This document shows, in pieces, positions 5,391-6,936 of a stretch of 6,936 nt of DNA. Each line of letters opens with the position of its first letter. Positions within the stretch are counted from its first letter, which is position 1. The stretch comes from Candidatus Atribacteria bacterium. GTDB lineage: Bacteria > Atribacterota > JALVIU01. The position numbers and the translations under genes are program-made. The notes beneath the pieces are model-generated. The model did no database searches. It was not told the DNA's origin and saw only the letters and a program-made list of their open reading frames with translations. The stretch spans positions 1-6,936 of the forward strand of contig JALVIU010000382.1 in NCBI GenBank assembly GCA_027028665.1, given 5' to 3'.

Positions 5391-6392
5391 TTATAAAGAA
5401 AGTGAGGATTTTACATCTAAAGAGAGATCGGAAAATATACCTTTTTTAAAATAATAATACCCAACTATGCCAATCATAGCACCATTATCTGTGCACATAT
5501 TAAGTGGTGGAAGGTATAGTTCAAAACCCATATCCCTCGAAAGTGATTTCAATCTCTTCCTCAACCTTGAGTTTGCAGATACTCCACCACCCAATACAAG
5601 TTTTGTTTCTTTTGTTTTCTCTATAGCTCTTCTTACACGCACTATTATCGCATCTATTACTGCCTCTTGAAAGGATGCCACTATATCTTCTATTTTGTGA
5701 TTTTTTCCCTCTTTTTCCATAAATACCCTGACTGCTGTCTTAAGTCCACTAAAACTAAAATCCAGAGAATCCTTTCCAGTATTTGCCCTGGGGAACCTAA
5801 TTGCCTCTGGGTTCCCCTTTTTTGCCATTTTATCTATTATTGGACCTCCTGGATATCCCAGACCAAGAAGCTTTGCTACCTTATCAAATGCCTCACCTAC
5901 TGCATCATCCAGTGTATCCCCCAATACATCATACACACCATAATCCTTTACCAGGACAAGCATGGTATGCCCTCCTGAGATCAAAAGGGAAAGAAAAGGT
6001 GGGGTAAGATCTAAATATGTAGAAAAGGTAGAGAATATATGCCCCTCCAAGTGATTTACTCCAATAAGCGGTTTTTTCAATAAAAAAGAAAGTGTTTTTG
6101 CAGCAATAAGGCCCACAAGTAAAGAACCTTCAAGTCCTGGACCATAGCTTACAGATATAGCATCTATATCCCCATACGAGAGTCCAGAGCTCTTAATTGC
6201 CATATCTAAAGTGGGTAAAATAAACTCTAACTGTTTTCGTGCTGCTACTTCAGGCACAATCCCACCAAATTGTTTTTGTATATCTGAAGAGCTTGATATA
6301 ATATTAGCAAGAACTTCTCTTCCGTTTTTTACTATCCCTATTCCTGTTTCATCACAGGATGTCTCTATTCCAAGTATAACTATATCACTCAT
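5391..6392 (-). CDS. tsaD: tRNA N6-adenosine threonylcarbamoyltransferase TsaD
   Basis: This 333-residue cytoplasmic enzyme transfers the threonylcarbamoyl group to A37 of ANN-decoding tRNAs (t6A), working with TsaB, TsaE and TsaC partners that are not in the window. Length is normal for bacterial TsaD. The ASKHA-fold motifs are intact: GIETSCDETG at 8-17, GGIVPEVAAR at 43-52, GPGLEGSLLVG at 84-94, the metal-binding NHLEGH with His114 and His118, ISGGHT at 138-143, GEAFDKVAKLLGLGYPGGP at 166-184, FSGLKTA, LGGGVSAN at 267-274 and CTDNGAMIG with the metal ligand Asp302. A Gln at 54 stands where many homologues have His after the ASR motif. ATG 6392 overlaps the stop of the upstream NHL gene as ATGA, so translation is likely coupled. 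Confidence 0.97.
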   Translation of the reverse strand: MSDIVILGIETSCDETGIGIVKNGREVLANIISSSSDIQKQFGGIVPEVAARKQLEFILPTLDMAIKSSGLSYGDIDAISVSYGPGLEGSLLVGLIAAKTLSFLLKKPLIGVNHLEGHIFSTFSTYLDLTPPFLSLLISGGHTMLVLVKDYGVYDVLGDTLDDAVGEAFDKVAKLLGLGYPGGPIIDKMAKKGNPEAIRFPRANTGKDSLDFSFSGLKTAVRVFMEKEGKNHKIEDIVASFQEAVIDAIIVRVRRAIEKTKETKLVLGGGVSANSRLRKRLKSLSRDMGFELYLPPLNMCTDNGAMIGIVGYYYFKKGIFSDLSLDVKSSLSL

Positions 6393-6936
6393 TTAAATCC
6401 TAAATCCTTAAGTGCCCAAATTTGAACTCTATAGTTTCTCTCATCTGCAACCCCTATCCTCTTATTTACTTTATCATATGCAAGTGCCTTTGGGCTTACA
6501 AGTTCACCTTCATCTATACCAGGTGTCCCAAAGGATGTAATAAACTTTCCTCTATCAGAAAAAACGAGAATCTGTCCCCCATCTCCATCTGCTACCCATA
6601 TGGTATCCTTTGGACCTATACATACACCAGATATATGTCCCACAAACTCTCCCTCATCAAATCCAGAACGGCCAAACTCATATAAAAACTCTCCTGAATC
6701 TATATCAAAAACCAATACCTTATTTCTAAACTTCTCCGTAACAACTAATTGATTTTTAGAATTAATTGCGGCAAAAGCCACGTAATTCAGATATCCCACT
6801 TCATGTTTTATCCCTGTTCTCTCCTCTTCCTTTTTCTCCACAAGAGAGAGTCTGCCCAATTCCTTTATAAGCTTTCCCTTTTCTGTAAATACATAGAATC
6901 TACCCATATGTCCCAGTGCTACATAAATATTATCAT
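6389..6936 (-). CDS. NHL-repeat beta-propeller protein, C-terminal part (gene begins right of window)
   Basis: The frame is open from the right edge to TGA at 6391-6389. The Met at 6907 is internal: the nine codons before it read DNIYVALGH, which completes an NHL blade, so the true start is outside the window. The visible 181 or so residues hold about four NHL-type units: NIYVALGHMGRFYVF...KELG; QLVVTEKFRNKVLVFD...YEFG; TIWVADGDGGQILVFSDRG...TSFG; and RIGVADERNYRVQIW at the end. These make beta-propeller blades used for binding proteins, carbohydrates or other ligands, often in exported or membrane-linked proteins. Whether this one has a signal peptide or another domain cannot be seen. It overlaps tsaD by 4 bases and is probably in the same transcript. 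Its function is unknown. Confidence 0.88.
   Translation of the reverse strand, partial: DNIYVALGHMGRFYVFTEKGKLIKELGRLSLVEKKEEERTGIKHEVGYLNYVAFAAINSKNQLVVTEKFRNKVLVFDIDSGEFLYEFGRSGFDEGEFVGHISGVCIGPKDTIWVADGDGGQILVFSDRGKFITSFGTPGIDEGELVSPKALAYDKVNKRIGVADERNYRVQIWALKDLGFK

Noticed and set aside
5667-5978. Plus-strand 103-codon reading frame opposite tsaD
   Set aside because: It is antisense to clear TsaD motifs and has no recognisable domain or binding site.
6905-6907. ATG at 6907 as the start of the NHL gene
   Set aside because: The frame stays open to the window edge, the preceding codons continue an NHL blade, and no ribosome binding site precedes this ATG.

Overview
The window looks like bacterial chromosome from an AT-rich anaerobe, quite possibly thermophilic. 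Oxygen defence is by superoxide reductase and rubrerythrin under a PerR-type regulator, with no catalase or superoxide dismutase in view. The heat-shock operon carries a CIRCE operator, and codon use leans on ATA, AGA and AGG. A deep-branching thermophile (Dictyoglomus- or Clostridia-like) would fit, but I cannot assign a genus from sequence reading alone. Every stretch is accounted for by known families. I see no mobile element, CRISPR array, tRNA or rRNA.

Layout: (1) 1-496, plus strand: the 3' end of purA (adenylosuccinate synthetase) overlaps a small DUF3783-like gene. Both end at a perfect-palindrome terminator at 495-524, which also serves the convergent groE operon. (2) 528-2587, minus strand: groES-groEL with a near-consensus CIRCE element and a sigma-A-type promoter. 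(3) 2757-4382, minus strand: a compact oxidative-stress operon, perR / 41-residue rubredoxin-like protein / rubrerythrin / desulfoferrodoxin, with a strong TTGACA-17-TAAAAT promoter, a candidate PerR operator and a GC-rich terminator. The 41-residue gene starts with TTG and is easily missed. (4) 4401-6936, minus strand: the end of an NHL beta-propeller gene that runs off the right edge, tsaD (tRNA t6A synthesis) overlapping it by 4 bases, and a D-2-hydroxyacid dehydrogenase-like gene. No terminator separates this last gene from the perR promoter.

How the genes work together: in the peroxide operon, desulfoferrodoxin reduces superoxide to peroxide, rubrerythrin reduces peroxide to water, the rubredoxin-like protein is a plausible electron shuttle, and PerR is a plausible peroxide-sensing repressor of the set. 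GroES/GroEL form the folding chamber. The remaining genes are housekeeping (purine synthesis, tRNA modification) or of unknown substrate. The points most worth checking are the missed 41-residue gene, the altered active-site signature of the dehydrogenase, the candidate PerR operator, possible read-through into perR, and the shared terminator.
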